From an uncultured Flavihumibacter sp. (GTDB lineage Bacteria; Bacteroidota; Bacteroidia; Chitinophagales; Chitinophagaceae), in NCBI GenBank assembly GCA_946482545.1, contig CAMLRX010000029.1:1-42752 (forward strand): 42,752 nt of DNA, written 5' to 3'. Under the pieces are notes generated by a model. It had not been told where the DNA came from. It was given only the letters and a program-made list of their open reading frames with translations, and did not search any database. Within the stretch, counting starts at the first letter, position 1; every line of letters begins with the position of its first letter. A program made the translations under genes and the position numbers. Below are positions 42,164 to 42,752 of this stretch, in pieces.

Positions 42164-42752
42164 GTTTTTTCGAGTTTGGTTTTAAGAACGTAATTGGTGA
42201 GGTCAAATTGCACGGGTACCAGACTGATATAATTATTTTCCAATGCCCATACATCGGTGTCCTTTCCCTTATCCAGGTTTTTGAATTCGCCGGTGAGCCA
42301 GAAATATTTACGGCCATGCGGGTCGTCACGTTCCAGGAAGTCTTCTTCGTATTTGCCATAAGCCTGGCGGCATACACGAATGCCTTTGATCAGTTGTTCG
42401 GGAATGGCGGGAATATTTACATTCAGCACCATGTGGTTGTCCATTTTCTTTTTGAGCAGGGTTTCCACGATTTCACGCGCATATTTGCGTGCCCCGCTGA
42501 AGTCGGCTTCCACGCTATAATCAAGTAATGAGAAACCAATGGAAGGTATACTTTCAATGGCTGCTTCCACGGCGGCGCTCATGGTGCCGGAATAAATCAC
42601 GTTGATGGAATGATTCGCGCCATGATTGATACCGCTTACGCAGATATCGGGTTTGCGGTGGAGTATCTTATCTACGGCGAGTTTTACGCAATCCACGGGG
42701 GTTCCGGTACATTGCCATGCTTCCACGCCATCGAATAGTTGAACTTTTGAAA
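42154..42752 (-). CDS. surE: 5'/3'-nucleotidase SurE, 5' end cut by the window edge
   Basis: SurE is a metal-dependent nucleoside 5'/3'-phosphatase. Visible are about 199 residues of the C-terminal part: an in-frame FDGVEAWQCTGTPVDCVKLA, then DICVSGINHGANHSINVIYSGT, LNVNIPA and a final Trp-Pro. The first part with the DDG metal motif lies beyond 42752 on the minus strand, so the true start is outside the window. An internal GTG at 42726 can look like a start but is mid-gene. It leads the surE, membrane protein, lpxB set. Confidence 0.92.
   Translation of the reverse strand, partial: SKVQLFDGVEAWQCTGTPVDCVKLAVDKILHRKPDICVSGINHGANHSINVIYSGTMSAAVEAAIESIPSIGFSLLDYSVEADFSGARKYAREIVETLLKKKMDNHMVLNVNIPAIPEQLIKGIRVCRQAYGKYEEDFLERDDPHGRKYFWLTGEFKNLDKGKDTDVWALENNYISLVPVQFDLTNYVLKTKLEKTWP

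Noticed and set aside
1..42752. CRISPR arrays, rRNA or tRNA genes, prophage genes
   Set aside because: No spaced direct-repeat array, no rRNA-like segments and no tRNA-like cloverleaf noticed in the intergenic gaps; this was by eye only.

Overview
The window looks like a chromosomal segment of a Bacteroidota organism, most likely of the Chitinophagaceae type. This rests on gene content and promoter form, not on a database match. It carries the huge SprA/Sov translocon of the type IX secretion system (T9SS), two large secreted proteins ending in the gliding-motility type B C-terminal domain, a PorE-like OmpA protein, a DUF3467 protein, a fused E1 alpha-beta dehydrogenase and futalosine-route menaquinone genes. 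Many promoters match the Bacteroidota form, a TAnnTTTG -7 box sometimes paired with a TTTG/TTG -33 box, and starts mostly lack Shine-Dalgarno sequences. No rRNA, tRNA, CRISPR array, prophage or intact insertion sequence was seen.

Layout: 104-1542 (minus), mqnD-mqnB, menaquinone. 1615-4127 (plus), two tandem 6-pyruvoyl-tetrahydropterin-synthase-type enzymes, folE and fabD. 4124-6822 (minus), GNAT, a Cys/Met PLP enzyme and fabH. 6887-14669 (plus), ruvA and sprA. 14678-23216 (minus), a compact lnt, alpha/beta hydrolase, two T9SS substrates and SDR run, converging on sprA. 23335-25994 (minus), guaB with a textbook promoter and terminator, and dprA. 26077-29617 (minus), PorE-like OmpA, queE and folD. 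29787-32614 (plus), two translationally coupled envelope proteins, the second with a ComEA-like helix-hairpin-helix and a probable outer-membrane barrel. 32661-34415, a DUF3467 gene, a repeat-rich 300-bp gap, radC and an insulated small membrane gene. 34597-39675 (plus), prs-rplY-pth, a FAH-family enzyme and the fused E1. 39836-40711 (plus), a transposase-derived HTH protein and a 57-residue membrane protein. 40704-42752 (minus), lpxB, a small membrane protein and surE, which is cut by the window edge.

Functional themes: (1) pterin/deazaguanine metabolism, where FolE makes dihydroneopterin triphosphate, the PTPS enzymes act next and QueE continues towards queuosine. (2) T9SS and envelope biogenesis: SprA, type B substrates, PorE-like protein, Lnt and LpxB. 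(3) DNA processing: RuvA, DprA, RadC and the HhH-barrel pair. (4) nucleotide and lipid housekeeping: GuaB, Prs, SurE, FabD and FabH.

The observations most worth a second look are an IS1595/IS1016-like transposase that has apparently lost its catalytic residues and its terminal repeats but stays intact behind a palindrome (domestication candidate), the coupled HhH outer-membrane pair, and a recurrent arrangement in which the -7 box ends 3-5 nt before a conserved start codon, implying leaderless mRNAs.
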